A stretch of DNA of 14,199 nucleotides, taken from NCBI GenBank assembly GCA_900769985.1, contig CAAGIS010000242.1, positions 1 to 14,199 on the forward strand, written 5' to 3'. Below, in pieces: positions 4,974-12,501 of this stretch; position 1 is the first letter of the stretch; each line of letters starts with the position of its first letter. Position numbers and translations under genes: made by a program. The notes beneath the pieces were generated by a model. That model was not told the DNA's origin, did no database searches, and worked only from the letters and a program-made list of their open reading frames with translations. This DNA is from Spirochaetia bacterium (GTDB lineage: Bacteria > Spirochaetota > Spirochaetia > Treponematales > Treponemataceae).

Positions 4974-7900
4974 TTAGAAGTTATAAGTTTCATACTGATG
5001 GATGTATTCATTTGAAATCAGATTTGTTAAATACTTTTTATCATCAATTGCTGCCTGTATTCCAAGAGCAAAAAGTTTTTTACTGATATTGCTCATAACA
5101 TCTTGCTTGAATTTTGCTTCGCTGCTTGGTTGAACAATATGAGGATTCAAATCAACATAACCGTCAATAAGACATTTCATTTCATAAAGATTTTCGCACA
5201 AAGTCATCTCATTTGATGAGATAATAGGTGTTGGTCTTTTGATATTCTCTTCCTGAATACGCTTTTGAATACGAACAAATTTTTCATCATTGTTGTATTT
5301 CTTTTTAAGCATATTGTTTCTGGCATTGATTTCTTTAATTTTTGCCATTACTTCATCCATATAATGGACTTCGTCTTTTGCTTCTTTTACATTTGCAGGG
5401 ACAAAGCCTTTTTTGCGGAAGAAAGAACGAAATTCGTCTGCAAGGATTACATACTTTTCTTCTTTTTGATCAAAGTTTCCTTCAAATTCACGCTGAACTC
5501 TTTCAAACTTTTCTTTTAGATCATTGATTACAATAGCCAGTTCTTCTGGTACGCCTTTTATAAAACTAAAGTCGATTTCACTCAATGCAAGGTTTATGAT
5601 TCCGCTTACATCGTCTTTGTGGTCGTTACCTTCAAGCATATTGATGCGTTCAATTCGATGGTTTACTTCTGTGATTAATGTTGGAATAGTTCCTGGAAGC
5701 ATATTGCGAATCTTTTCTCTTAGTTCAGAATCGCCGCTGGAACGTATTCTGTTTATAAGAGATTTTGCATCATCAAGAGATGTTCGCAGTTCATACAAAA
5801 CATTTTTGTCTTCTATGCTATCAAGCTGAATGCGGAATTCTTCCTGATTTGAAACATCGTAATACCAGAGAACATTTTTTATCTCCTGGACTTTCTGTTT
5901 AATTTCTTCTTCACTTTCAATTACTGCCGTTCCAACAGATTTTTTTTCGCCTGTTTCTGCGGGATCATTTGTACGATTCAATTCCTTTAAGTAGCGGTCA
6001 TTTGTAGAATCAAAATTTTCTTTAATATCAACAAAGTCTACAACATACCCGTATTTAAAATCTTTATATGGTCTGTTTACGCGAGTAAGTGCCTGAAGTA
6101 AATCATGACCGTCAAGTTTTCGTCCAAGATAAAGTTTCTTAAGGCGTGGAGCATCAAAACCAGTAAGAAGCATTTGGTTTACAATGATTACATCGATTGT
6201 CTGTTTCTTTTTGAATTCATCGATATACTCTTTGCGTTCTTCTTTATCGCCTTCATCATGAAGAATCAAAGTTGCAAGCAAGGGCTTTTCAATTTTTGGA
6301 GCTTTCATTGGATCGTAAGTTCCGGCTCGCTTCATTTCTTCATATTTTTTTGCTTCATCATATCGCTGACACCAAAGCTCATAAAACTTTCTTGCCTGTG
6401 GATTTGTCTTACAAACGACCATCGCTGCAACGCTATTATCTTCGTTTTCAATTCTGAACTTACGAATGTCATCAATAATATAATCAATAAGAGCATTTAA
6501 ATATTTTTCATGTTCTATAATTTTATCTTTATCAATGTCGGATTTTTTGACTTCAACTTTTCCAGCAAGTTCATCAAGAATAGCAGTAAGCTTTTCTTTA
6601 TAAACTGTCTGGATAGGTTCTCGCATAAGTTTAAGTGTATAACCGTCTGCAATTGATTTGTCATAATAATATGTATCAATATAATCACCAAAAACACGCC
6701 AGCTTTCACGTTCTTCATGAAGAAGAGGAGTTCCTGTCATTGCAATTTTTATTGCATCTTTATCTGCTTCTAAAAGATTTGCAAGAAATGAGCCTTCTGG
6801 ATTATAACCACGGTGAGCTTCATCAATAAAGAAAATGCGCTGGAGCTTTGTGTTGTATGAATCTTCAATCTTAACTGGAGTGTGGTCTTCCTTAAACTTC
6901 TGGATATTAACTACCATAATTTCCAGAGCACCTTCTTTGTTTTCTACAAGATTGTTGCTTCGGAAATCTGCCATGAGTTCATCACGACTAGAGGCAGAAC
7001 GGACATTGAGGCCTCGACTTGCAAACTCATCTATTGCCTGTTCCATAAGTGCAATGCGGTCTACAATAAAATAAAACTTTACAGCGATATTTTTGTTTGC
7101 GAAGAAATCTGTAAGACTTTTTACAGAGTAGTAAGCAAGAGCTGTTTTACCAGAACCTTGTGTATGCCAGATTATGCCACTTTTTATTTGTTTGTCCAAA
7201 GCACGGCGAATTGCAAGAGATGCAAACATCTGCTGGTAACGCATAATGTGCTTTTGAAGTTCTGTTGTTTTCTCTCCATTATCAAGTTCGATTGTACGTT
7301 CAACATAAGCAAAACCGTAACGAATCAGAAATAGGATTCGTTTCTTGCTTAGCATTGATGTAAGAATACGGTTTGTTGGAGTGTCTACTTTACAGTTTGT
7401 TGTAAATTCTGGAAGAGAAGGAAGCGCCTGACAATTTCTATGTCGGCATACCTTTTTTATAATGTCATCTGAAATCTGTTCATAAGGGTATTTTGTTACA
7501 AAGTCTTTGTCCTGTTCGCGGAAAACATTATAAAAGGCTTTGTTTTTTGTTGTACAACAATAAAAGGCTCCCTGTACTGGTACACGATTGTTTTTATCAT
7601 ATTCCTGATTATTGGAATAAATCATCAACTGTGTAATGTTAAAAAATCTTCTGAAAGCTTTGTTCTTAAAACGAGTATTTGTTCTATCAAACTCTGCTTT
7701 CATACCTTCGTGATTATTTGGTTTCTTTACTTCAATAAATGCCAGAGGAAGTCCGTTTATAAAACAAGTTATATCAGGTCGGAAATTATCTTTTGTATCT
7801 TCATTCTCACAAGTAAATTCTGTTGTTATATGCCATGTGTTGTTTTCTGGATTATCAAAATCTATAAGCCTAATACCAGATTTTGTAGAAACATAAGAAT

Positions 7901-8141
7901 AAAACTCTTTTCCTAAATCGTCATTATTAAGACAGCCGATTAGTTTTGTGAGATAGTTTTTGCAATCTTGTTCTGAAAGATGTGGATTTAATTTTGCAAG
8001 TTGGGAAAGAAAAATGTCTGTAAGAATGTTTGTACTGTGATCAAATTTTTCTATTTCATCAAGATATATATAACCAAGCTTGCAAAGATGTAAAGCAGCC
8101 GGAACCTGAACACGTGTATTTTCATTGAAATCTGAAGACAT
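4974..8141 (-). CDS. hsdR: Type I restriction enzyme, endonuclease/translocase subunit
   Basis: HsdR uses ATP to pull in unmodified DNA and cuts it far from the recognition site. The 1055-residue product is full length. It has an N-terminal PD-(D/E)xK nuclease (Asp123, then EVK with Glu137 and Lys139, followed by QLMIY at 171-175) and a superfamily 2 helicase motor with Walker A HTQGSGKT (326-333), DEAH box IDEAHR (439-444) and TGTP (469-472). A second motor lobe has TGFDAP and QALTRVNR, followed by a helical C-terminus with DUF3387-like character. All catalytic residues are present. ATG 8141 has AGG six bases upstream. It is the first gene of the hsd operon, so the enzyme can be made whichever way the hsdS switch lies. 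Activity would depend on which HsdS form is available. Confidence 0.96.
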   Translation of the reverse strand: MSSDFNENTRVQVPAALHLCKLGYIYLDEIEKFDHSTNILTDIFLSQLAKLNPHLSEQDCKNYLTKLIGCLNNDDLGKEFYSYVSTKSGIRLIDFDNPENNTWHITTEFTCENEDTKDNFRPDITCFINGLPLAFIEVKKPNNHEGMKAEFDRTNTRFKNKAFRRFFNITQLMIYSNNQEYDKNNRVPVQGAFYCCTTKNKAFYNVFREQDKDFVTKYPYEQISDDIIKKVCRHRNCQALPSLPEFTTNCKVDTPTNRILTSMLSKKRILFLIRYGFAYVERTIELDNGEKTTELQKHIMRYQQMFASLAIRRALDKQIKSGIIWHTQGSGKTALAYYSVKSLTDFFANKNIAVKFYFIVDRIALMEQAIDEFASRGLNVRSASSRDELMADFRSNNLVENKEGALEIMVVNIQKFKEDHTPVKIEDSYNTKLQRIFFIDEAHRGYNPEGSFLANLLEADKDAIKIAMTGTPLLHEERESWRVFGDYIDTYYYDKSIADGYTLKLMREPIQTVYKEKLTAILDELAGKVEVKKSDIDKDKIIEHEKYLNALIDYIIDDIRKFRIENEDNSVAAMVVCKTNPQARKFYELWCQRYDEAKKYEEMKRAGTYDPMKAPKIEKPLLATLILHDEGDKEERKEYIDEFKKKQTIDVIIVNQMLLTGFDAPRLKKLYLGRKLDGHDLLQALTRVNRPYKDFKYGYVVDFVDIKENFDSTNDRYLKELNRTNDPAETGEKKSVGTAVIESEEEIKQKVQEIKNVLWYYDVSNQEEFRIQLDSIEDKNVLYELRTSLDDAKSLINRIRSSGDSELREKIRNMLPGTIPTLITEVNHRIERINMLEGNDHKDDVSGIINLALSEIDFSFIKGVPEELAIVINDLKEKFERVQREFEGNFDQKEEKYVILADEFRSFFRKKGFVPANVKEAKDEVHYMDEVMAKIKEINARNNMLKKKYNNDEKFVRIQKRIQEENIKRPTPIISSNEMTLCENLYEMKCLIDGYVDLNPHIVQPSSEAKFKQDVMSNISKKLFALGIQAAIDDKKYLTNLISNEYIHQYETYNF

Positions 8142-8500
8142 AATTTACCTGTTAAAAAAAATATTATCTTATATTTTCTTTATTATAATGGAAATTTCTT
8201 TTTTCTTCTATTGTTATCTAAACACAGATAAAAACTGAAGGGATTTTCAGCGTACAGATACCGTGCAGCGATTATGTTATATGCAAAAACTGTACTTTTA
8301 TAGAAGATTACGTATTCTCGTTATGCTGTTATAAACAGTCTCCTCTCAGTGTTACAAAGTATCTCGCTATAAAGGAGATAAATCATCTCCAATTATAAAA
8401 TTGGTAATATTTCTTTCCATGTACTTGACTAAAATGGAAAGTTAAATTATCCTTATGGTAAGAAAGTTTAGATTCTAATTTTCTTTTGGGGGTAAAAGGT
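8142..8500. promoter_or_regulatory. Divergent control region between hsdR and the XRE repressor, with many dyads
   Basis: These 359 bases hold no credible gene but several inverted repeats. CTGAA/TTCAG lies at 8235-8250, CTGTT-ATA-AACAG at 8326-8338, GGAGAT-AAATC-ATCTCC at 8374-8390, CCAATT-ATAA-AATTGG at 8389-8404, and CTTTCCAT/ATGGAAAG at 8413-8441. For hsdR, a minus-strand TATAAT lies at 8182-8187 with only a weak -35. The half-site ATGGAAA recurs beside it at 8188-8194, inside the palindrome GAAATTTC. The layout suits binding of the adjacent XRE regulator at both promoters. Confidence 0.55.
8413..8453 (+). promoter_or_regulatory. Promoter and operator for the XRE-ImmA unit
   Basis: TTGACT (8425-8430), a 17-bp spacer and TATCCT (8448-8453) form a plausible promoter. 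The perfect 8-bp dyad CTTTCCAT (8413-8420) / ATGGAAAG (8434-8441) straddles the -35, the usual position for repressor autoregulation. Confidence 0.5.
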
Positions 8501-8845
8501 ATGGAAGAAACAATGGGTGATAGAATCGCCCGCCTGATGAAGGCAAAGAATTTAAGTCAAAAGGAGTTCGCACAGGCAATCGAGTCTACAGAAGCTTCTG
8601 TTTCCCGTTATCTGAGCAATGCAAGAGAGCCGGGGGCAAAAGTTCTGGTAAAGATTGCAAATGTTCTTGGTGTGACTGTTGATGAAATTGTTGGAAAAGA
8701 AGATGAATCCGATTTTTCAGCAGAATTTCCGAGAATAAAACTTCTTTTGGCTCGTAATTCAAAAATTATAACAAACGAGCAGAAGAAAGAAATAATAAAT
8801 GCCCTTCTTACTGACTCTACGGAGGATGATGGTGAGACTTTCTGA
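8501..8845 (+). CDS. XRE-family helix-turn-helix transcriptional regulator
   Basis: The 114-residue product has a Cro/C1-type helix-turn-helix at about 5-64 (MGDRIARLMKAKNLSQKEFA, then STEASVSRYLSNAREPGAKV, then ANVLGVTVDEIVG), followed by a charged linker and tail of about 50 residues. That suits a small repressor whose tail can be cut by its partner protease. The start at 8501 was chosen because GGGGG lies eight bases upstream; an upstream TTG at 8486 overlaps that site. It is followed by an overlapping ImmA/IrrE peptidase gene and is divergent from hsdR. In ICE and prophage systems such as ImmR/ImmA of ICEBs1, this pair forms a derepressible switch. Here it likely controls its own promoter and perhaps hsdR. 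Confidence 0.88.
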   Translation: MEETMGDRIARLMKAKNLSQKEFAQAIESTEASVSRYLSNAREPGAKVLVKIANVLGVTVDEIVGKEDESDFSAEFPRIKLLLARNSKIITNEQKKEIINALLTDSTEDDGETF

Positions 8846-9377
8846 TGAAAGATACGAGGAGATAAAAGAAGAAGTTGTTGAATTATATAAAGAACTTCAT
8901 ATTACAAGGTTCCCTGTTATAGCTATGGATGTCTGCAAACAACTCGATATTGTACTTAAATCATATAATCAGTTTAATGAGCAGGCATTTGCAGCTGTTA
9001 TAAGGGCAAGTGAAGATGGAATGGTAGCAAAAATAGACAATCATTATGAGATTTTCTATAACCCTTCAAAAGATTCTGCTCGTGTGCGCTTCACAATCTT
9101 TCACGAAATTGGGCATATTCGATTGCACCATCTTATTCATGATGAAGAAAATGAAGCTGAAGCAAATTTCTTTGCAAGTTATTTTTTAGCTCCTGCTCCG
9201 CTCATTCACTACTTTAATCTTGAGTATATACATGAAGTGATGGATAAGTTTTGGGTAACAATTTCACTTGCAACAAATGCCTTTAGCCGTTATGGAAAAT
9301 GGCTTAAATACTCAGGCAACTTTTATACTCAATATGAAAAGGAACTTTTAGAACTTGTAAAGGAGGAAAACACTTGA
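8829..9377 (+). CDS. ImmA/IrrE-family zinc metallopeptidase
   Basis: A gluzincin-like peptidase of about 182 residues. It has a short N-terminal helical part, the zinc site HEIGH (92-96), and the downstream ligand region EAEANFFASYFLAP with Glu111 as the likely third ligand. Family members cleave their partner XRE repressor after a cellular signal, relieving repression. GGAGG at 8821-8825 lies inside the end of the repressor gene and can serve ATG 8829 or GTG 8832, so the two genes overlap by 14-17 bases and are probably translated together. An in-frame ATG at 8799 would lengthen the overlap but has no ribosome site. No membrane segment is seen. Confidence 0.88.
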   Translation: MVRLSDERYEEIKEEVVELYKELHITRFPVIAMDVCKQLDIVLKSYNQFNEQAFAAVIRASEDGMVAKIDNHYEIFYNPSKDSARVRFTIFHEIGHIRLHHLIHDEENEAEANFFASYFLAPAPLIHYFNLEYIHEVMDKFWVTISLATNAFSRYGKWLKYSGNFYTQYEKELLELVKEENT

Positions 9378-9381
9378 AAAC

Positions 9382-9396
9382 AGACTTAAAAAGTCT
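9382..9396 (+). terminator. Possible weak terminator after the XRE-ImmA unit
   Basis: AGACTT-AAA-AAGTCT (9382-9396) is a perfect 6-bp stem followed by an interrupted T-rich run (TTCTGCTTT), four bases after the peptidase stop. The short stem and broken T-run make it a weak candidate. Confidence 0.3.
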
Positions 9397-9422
9397 TTCT
9401 GCTTTATCCGGTGCGGAAAGAC

Positions 9423-9460
9423 AAAAAAAAGCTGTAAGTTTACGCCAATAAACCTACAGC
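9423..9460 (-). terminator. Strong intrinsic terminator facing the minus strand
   Basis: The stem GCTGTA-A-GTTTA (9431-9442) pairs with TAAAC-C-TACAGC (9449-9460), giving 11 base pairs with one mismatch and a 6-base loop. Eight A residues (9423-9430) precede it on the plus strand, so on the minus strand the hairpin is followed by eight U. It points against the flanking plus-strand genes and would stop transcripts entering the island from the right. Confidence 0.65.
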
Positions 9461-9468
9461 CTGTATAA

Positions 9469-9514
9469 ATGCGTGAACACTTATAAATTCGTTGACTTTT
9501 ATAGTATCACGCAT
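9469..9514 (+). other. Long stem-loop upstream of the HU/DUF4469 gene
   Basis: ATGCGTGA (9469-9476) pairs with TCACGCAT (9507-9514), and TATAAA (9482-9487) pairs inside with TTTATA (9498-9503). There are unequal internal loops and a 10-base apical loop containing TTGACT. It could be an RNA structure or an operator. The remaining 72 bases to the next start hold only its ribosome site. Confidence 0.4.
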
Positions 9515-9586
9515 GACCGCCGGGGTCAATATCTTAAAAACAGGGCTTTATGCTTTGTAAAAATCTCATATTTTATAGGTGATACT

Positions 9587-10351
9587 ATGAACGACAAATC
9601 TAATAAATTATCAGACACAGTGAACGTTACTATGCATACGCTCACATTCTCGGACAAAACTGTTTCTTATGCTAAGGTAAAAAGAAACACGGCTTTTATT
9701 GGAAACATTGTTTCAAAAATCCTTGAACACAATAAAGTTATGGACAGAGAAACATTGCTCTATTCCGCAGGTCTTTTCAGAAATGCCATTCTGGAACTTT
9801 TAAAAGCCGGAAAAGCCGTGGATCTTCTTGAAATGGGAATCCTCTATATCAAGCCAGACGGAAGCATTGAGTCAGAAGAGCCGGGAATAGAAGATGTTCC
9901 CAAAATGACACTTTCTTTTACACCAAGCGACATTGCTCTTGAAGCAGTAAAGGATGTAACTGCCGGTGCTGACATCTCTACAACAAACGAGCCACTTATT
10001 TCTTCCTTGTACAATATCCATACTAAAACAAGCGGCACAAGGCTTTCTAAAGGATATTCCGCCCGAATTACCGGCAAGCGCTTAAAGATTGCCGGTGATG
10101 AATCAAAAACGGGCTTGTATCTTGCTTCCTGCACGGAAAATGGAATCTATGACGCGGATGTTTCCACATGGATTTCACTTGGAATGGAAAACATTGTTGA
10201 CAACACAAACACAAAGATTCTGTTCAATGTTCCAGACAGCATTGAGGCAGGAAACTACCGTTTGATTATCAGGACTGCATACGGCTCAGGAACACGCATA
10301 AACAAAACTGTAAGGACAGGCGTTTATGCTGAAACTGTTTTAATTGCATAA
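9587..10351 (+). CDS. HU-like DNA-binding protein with C-terminal DUF4469 domain
   Basis: A 254-residue protein in two parts. The N-terminal region (about 10-115; VTMHTLTFSDKTVSYAKVKR, DRETLLYSAGLFRNAILELL, VDLLEMGILYIKPDG) resembles the HU/IHF-like domain of bacterial DNA-binding proteins. The C-terminal part (about 135-254; EPLISSLYNIHTKTSGTRLS, then ARITGKRLKIAG, then GNYRLIIRTAYG) matches DUF4469, an Ig-like beta domain. Its role is unknown; DNA binding is inferred from the fold. ATG 9587 was chosen over an upstream GTG at 9473 because AGGTGA (9577-9582) sits just upstream and the extra N-terminus would run through the stem-loop. There is no signal peptide. Base composition is closer to the right-hand operon than to the AT-rich restriction genes, so it may belong to the host side. 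Confidence 0.75.
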   Translation: MNDKSNKLSDTVNVTMHTLTFSDKTVSYAKVKRNTAFIGNIVSKILEHNKVMDRETLLYSAGLFRNAILELLKAGKAVDLLEMGILYIKPDGSIESEEPGIEDVPKMTLSFTPSDIALEAVKDVTAGADISTTNEPLISSLYNIHTKTSGTRLSKGYSARITGKRLKIAGDESKTGLYLASCTENGIYDADVSTWISLGMENIVDNTNTKILFNVPDSIEAGNYRLIIRTAYGSGTRINKTVRTGVYAETVLIA

Positions 10352-10357
10352 GTCTTT

Positions 10358-10389
10358 TTTAGGGCAGAGAGTTTTCTCTTTGCCCTAAA
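10358..10389. terminator. Long hairpin between convergent genes
   Basis: TTTAGGGCA-GAGAG and CTCTT-TGCCCTAAA form a 14-bp stem with one G-U pair and a TTTT loop (10372-10375). It lies between the HU/DUF4469 gene and the oppositely oriented flavodoxin. Neither strand has a clean U-run past the stem, so it is a likely but non-canonical terminator. Confidence 0.5.
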
Positions 10390-10433
10390 GCAAAAATCGA
10401 GATTCCTGTTGAACCTTCCTGCACGGACAAAAA

Positions 10434-11015
10434 TTAAAACCCATTTTTAGCAAGCCACTTATTCAAATCTGCATCGAGGGATGAACCGCCGGAATAATAA
10501 ACGGAAAGAGGATTTTGAACTTTTGCATCAGGAACCAGTTTTGTGATTGCCGAAACGCTCTGACCAAGCTTGCCGCCGCCGTTTGAACAGAAAGGAATCA
10601 CCGTTTTTCCTGTAAAATCGTAGCTTTCAAGAAAAGTTGCAATCGGCATGGGAATTGATGCCCACCAGTTCGGGTAGCCCAGAATAATCGTGTCGTATTT
10701 TGAAAAATCGCTCACCTTGTTTTTGATTGCAGGCCGGGCCTGATTTCGCTGGTCACGCTGAGCTTCTTCCAAAACCGTGTTGTAGTCTGTGGAATACGGT
10801 TTTACAAGTTCAATTTCAAAAATGTCGCAGCCAAGTTTCTGCTGGATTTTCCGAGCAATTCCACGAGTGTTTCCGCCCCAGCTGTAAAACACAATCAGCG
10901 TTTTTTTCGAATCCCGCTTTTTCTGATTGTTTTGACTCTGAGCAGCCAGAGGAAGAGCCGTTCCAGCCAGCATGCACACTGCACAAAATGACGTAATAAT
11001 TCTTTTGATTTTCAT
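10434..11015 (-). CDS. Exported flavodoxin-like protein
   Basis: A 193-residue flavodoxin-fold protein with an N-terminal signal peptide (KIKRI, hydrophobic 7-24, cleavage near LAAQS), so it acts outside the cytoplasm. Motifs are the FMN phosphate loop SWGGNT (45-50), GYPNWWASIPMP (113-124) for the isoalloxazine side, and FCSNGGGKLG (142-151). These match the stand-alone flavodoxin type seen in small redox operons of anaerobes. It probably carries electrons or reduces quinone-like substrates with FMN, but the substrate is unknown. ATG 11015 has GGAGG five bases upstream. It is the last gene of the four-gene operon starting at 13251, 21 bases after the cyclophilin-like gene. A near-identical 5' end recurs at the left edge of the window. 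Confidence 0.9.
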   Translation of the reverse strand: MKIKRIITSFCAVCMLAGTALPLAAQSQNNQKKRDSKKTLIVFYSWGGNTRGIARKIQQKLGCDIFEIELVKPYSTDYNTVLEEAQRDQRNQARPAIKNKVSDFSKYDTIILGYPNWWASIPMPIATFLESYDFTGKTVIPFCSNGGGKLGQSVSAITKLVPDAKVQNPLSVYYSGGSSLDADLNKWLAKNGF

Positions 11016-11036
11016 AAATGCCTCCGTATTTTTTTT

Positions 11037-11468
11037 TCATTCCACAAACGAAACGTTTTCGCGGCTTTTTCCTGCGCTTAAGGTTTTTATCATTTCTTTG
11101 TCTGTGAATGTACCTATTTCTACAGCTTCGTAAGGGGATATGTCGTGGTCGTCAAACACGATGGAAATTGCGTTGTAATGTATGTTGTAGTAAATATGTC
11201 CGGCTCTGTACATTTTTGTCCTTTTGTCTGAACTGCTGATTTTAAACTGAATGTTCGTGTAGTATTCAAATCCACCAAATTTATTCATTGTTTCGTTTTT
11301 AAGCGGTAAAAGCGAAAGAAAATATTCTGCAGCGGAAGTGTCGGAAAGCTGAATTTCATATTTTTTACCGCCGAATTCCATTGTAACGGTTTTTGACTGT
11401 GCAAATCCCGCTCCGCCACAAATCATAAAAAGTAACAGACAAACAAATAAAGTTAAGTGTTTTTTCAT
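11037..11468 (-). CDS. Exported cyclophilin-like domain protein
   Basis: A 143-residue protein with a clear signal peptide (MKKHLTLFVCLLLFMICGGAGFAQS). The mature part (about 26-143) resembles the bacterial cyclophilin-like family often encoded beside flavodoxins and aldo/keto reductases: VTMEFGGKKYEIQLSDTSAA at the start, LPL, then GHIYYNIHYNAISIVFDD and VEIGTFTD near the end. Family members share the cyclophilin beta-barrel without proven prolyl isomerase activity. GGAG lies seven bases before ATG 11468. The spacing to its neighbours (27 and 21 bases) supports one transcript. Confidence 0.75.
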   Translation of the reverse strand: MKKHLTLFVCLLLFMICGGAGFAQSKTVTMEFGGKKYEIQLSDTSAAEYFLSLLPLKNETMNKFGGFEYYTNIQFKISSSDKRTKMYRAGHIYYNIHYNAISIVFDDHDISPYEAVEIGTFTDKEMIKTLSAGKSRENVSFVE

Positions 11469-11495
11469 TTTAATGCTCCTGTAAAAAAATTATAA

Positions 11496-12458
11496 TCACA
11501 ATGCGCCCACAATTTTATGCGGAATGTATAATTCATCTATATTTTTAATGTCTTCGTCTGTAAGTTTCAGACTGAATGAGGAAGCCGCTCCGTCAAAATG
11601 TTCTGTTTTTGTAGCACCTATAAGTGCGGATGTAACTCCTTTTGCAAAAAGCCACGAAAGTGCAACAGCCGTCATACTTGTGCCGTATTTTTCTGCTGTT
11701 TTCTGAATGCGTAAGGCAATTTTTTTGTCCTGCTCTTCTGTGGAATCGTATTTTTCTGCTGCGGTTGTATCTGTCCTGCTTCGTGCTGAATCTGTCTTCC
11801 ATTCTGAACGGCTCAGTCTGCCTGCTGCAAGCGGACTGTAAGGAGTAAGGGCAACATTCATCTGACGGCATAAAGGAATCATTTCACGTTCGTCTTCTCT
11901 GTAAATTGCGTTGTAATGATTCTGCATGGAAGTAAATTGTGTCCAGCCGTTTTTTTCTGCTTCAACCTGCATTGTGTAAAACTGATACGCATACATTGCA
12001 GAAGCACCAAGAGCACGAACTTTTCCTGCCTTTACAAGAGAATCAAGTGCTTCCATAGTTTCTTCTACAGGCGTTCCATAATCAAAGCGATGAATGATAT
12101 AAAGGTCTATGTAGTCAGTGCCAAGTCGTTTTAGCGAAGCGTCACATTCGGTAAGAATTGCTTTGCGTGTCAATTTGCCTTCATTAAAATAAACTTTTGT
12201 AGCAATAACGACTTTATCACGTGCAGTAAATTTTTTTAGTGCATTTCCCAAAAACTCTTCACTAGTACCGTGAGAATAGCAGTTTGCCGTATCAAAAAAA
12301 TTAATTCCTTTTTCAAGCGCATATTTTACGACAGAATCGGTCTGCTCCTGGTTCAAAACCCACTGATGAAAATCCGGGAACACTTTTCCAAAACTCATGC
12401 ACCCAACGCACAGCCGGCTCACCTTGATGCCGCTATGTCCCAATTCAGCATATTCCAT
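11496..12458 (-). CDS. Aldo/keto reductase
   Basis: A 320-residue NADPH-dependent oxidoreductase of the TIM-barrel aldo/keto reductase family. The catalytic tetrad is intact: Asp56 and Tyr61 (NFFDTANCYSHG), Lys88 (VVIATKVYF) and His123 (YIIHRFDYG). The C-terminal cofactor region ALIGATKTEHFD is present. It reduces aldehydes or ketones; the natural substrate cannot be told. The start at 12458 (MEYAELGHSGIKV) was chosen because GGAGGTG lies six bases upstream and the family begins there; the frame extends upstream to 12575 without support. It has no signal peptide, unlike the other three operon products, so it would act in the cytoplasm. Confidence 0.92.
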   Translation of the reverse strand: MEYAELGHSGIKVSRLCVGCMSFGKVFPDFHQWVLNQEQTDSVVKYALEKGINFFDTANCYSHGTSEEFLGNALKKFTARDKVVIATKVYFNEGKLTRKAILTECDASLKRLGTDYIDLYIIHRFDYGTPVEETMEALDSLVKAGKVRALGASAMYAYQFYTMQVEAEKNGWTQFTSMQNHYNAIYREDEREMIPLCRQMNVALTPYSPLAAGRLSRSEWKTDSARSRTDTTAAEKYDSTEEQDKKIALRIQKTAEKYGTSMTAVALSWLFAKGVTSALIGATKTEHFDGAASSFSLKLTDEDIKNIDELYIPHKIVGAL

Positions 12459-12501
12459 AAGACACCTCCATTTTTTCGCAAAGAATTCTGCAAAAATCCG
12501 C

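Noticed and set aside
5265..7916. Several plus-strand open frames of 60-150 codons opposite hsdR
   Set aside because: They lie antisense within a full-length, motif-complete hsdR, are rich in Phe and Cys as expected of reverse frames, and lack ribosome sites.
9473..9586. Longer N-terminus for the HU/DUF4469 protein from GTG 9473
   Set aside because: It would run through the stem-loop, lacks a ribosome site, and the family-like sequence begins after ATG 9587, which has AGGTGA just upstream.
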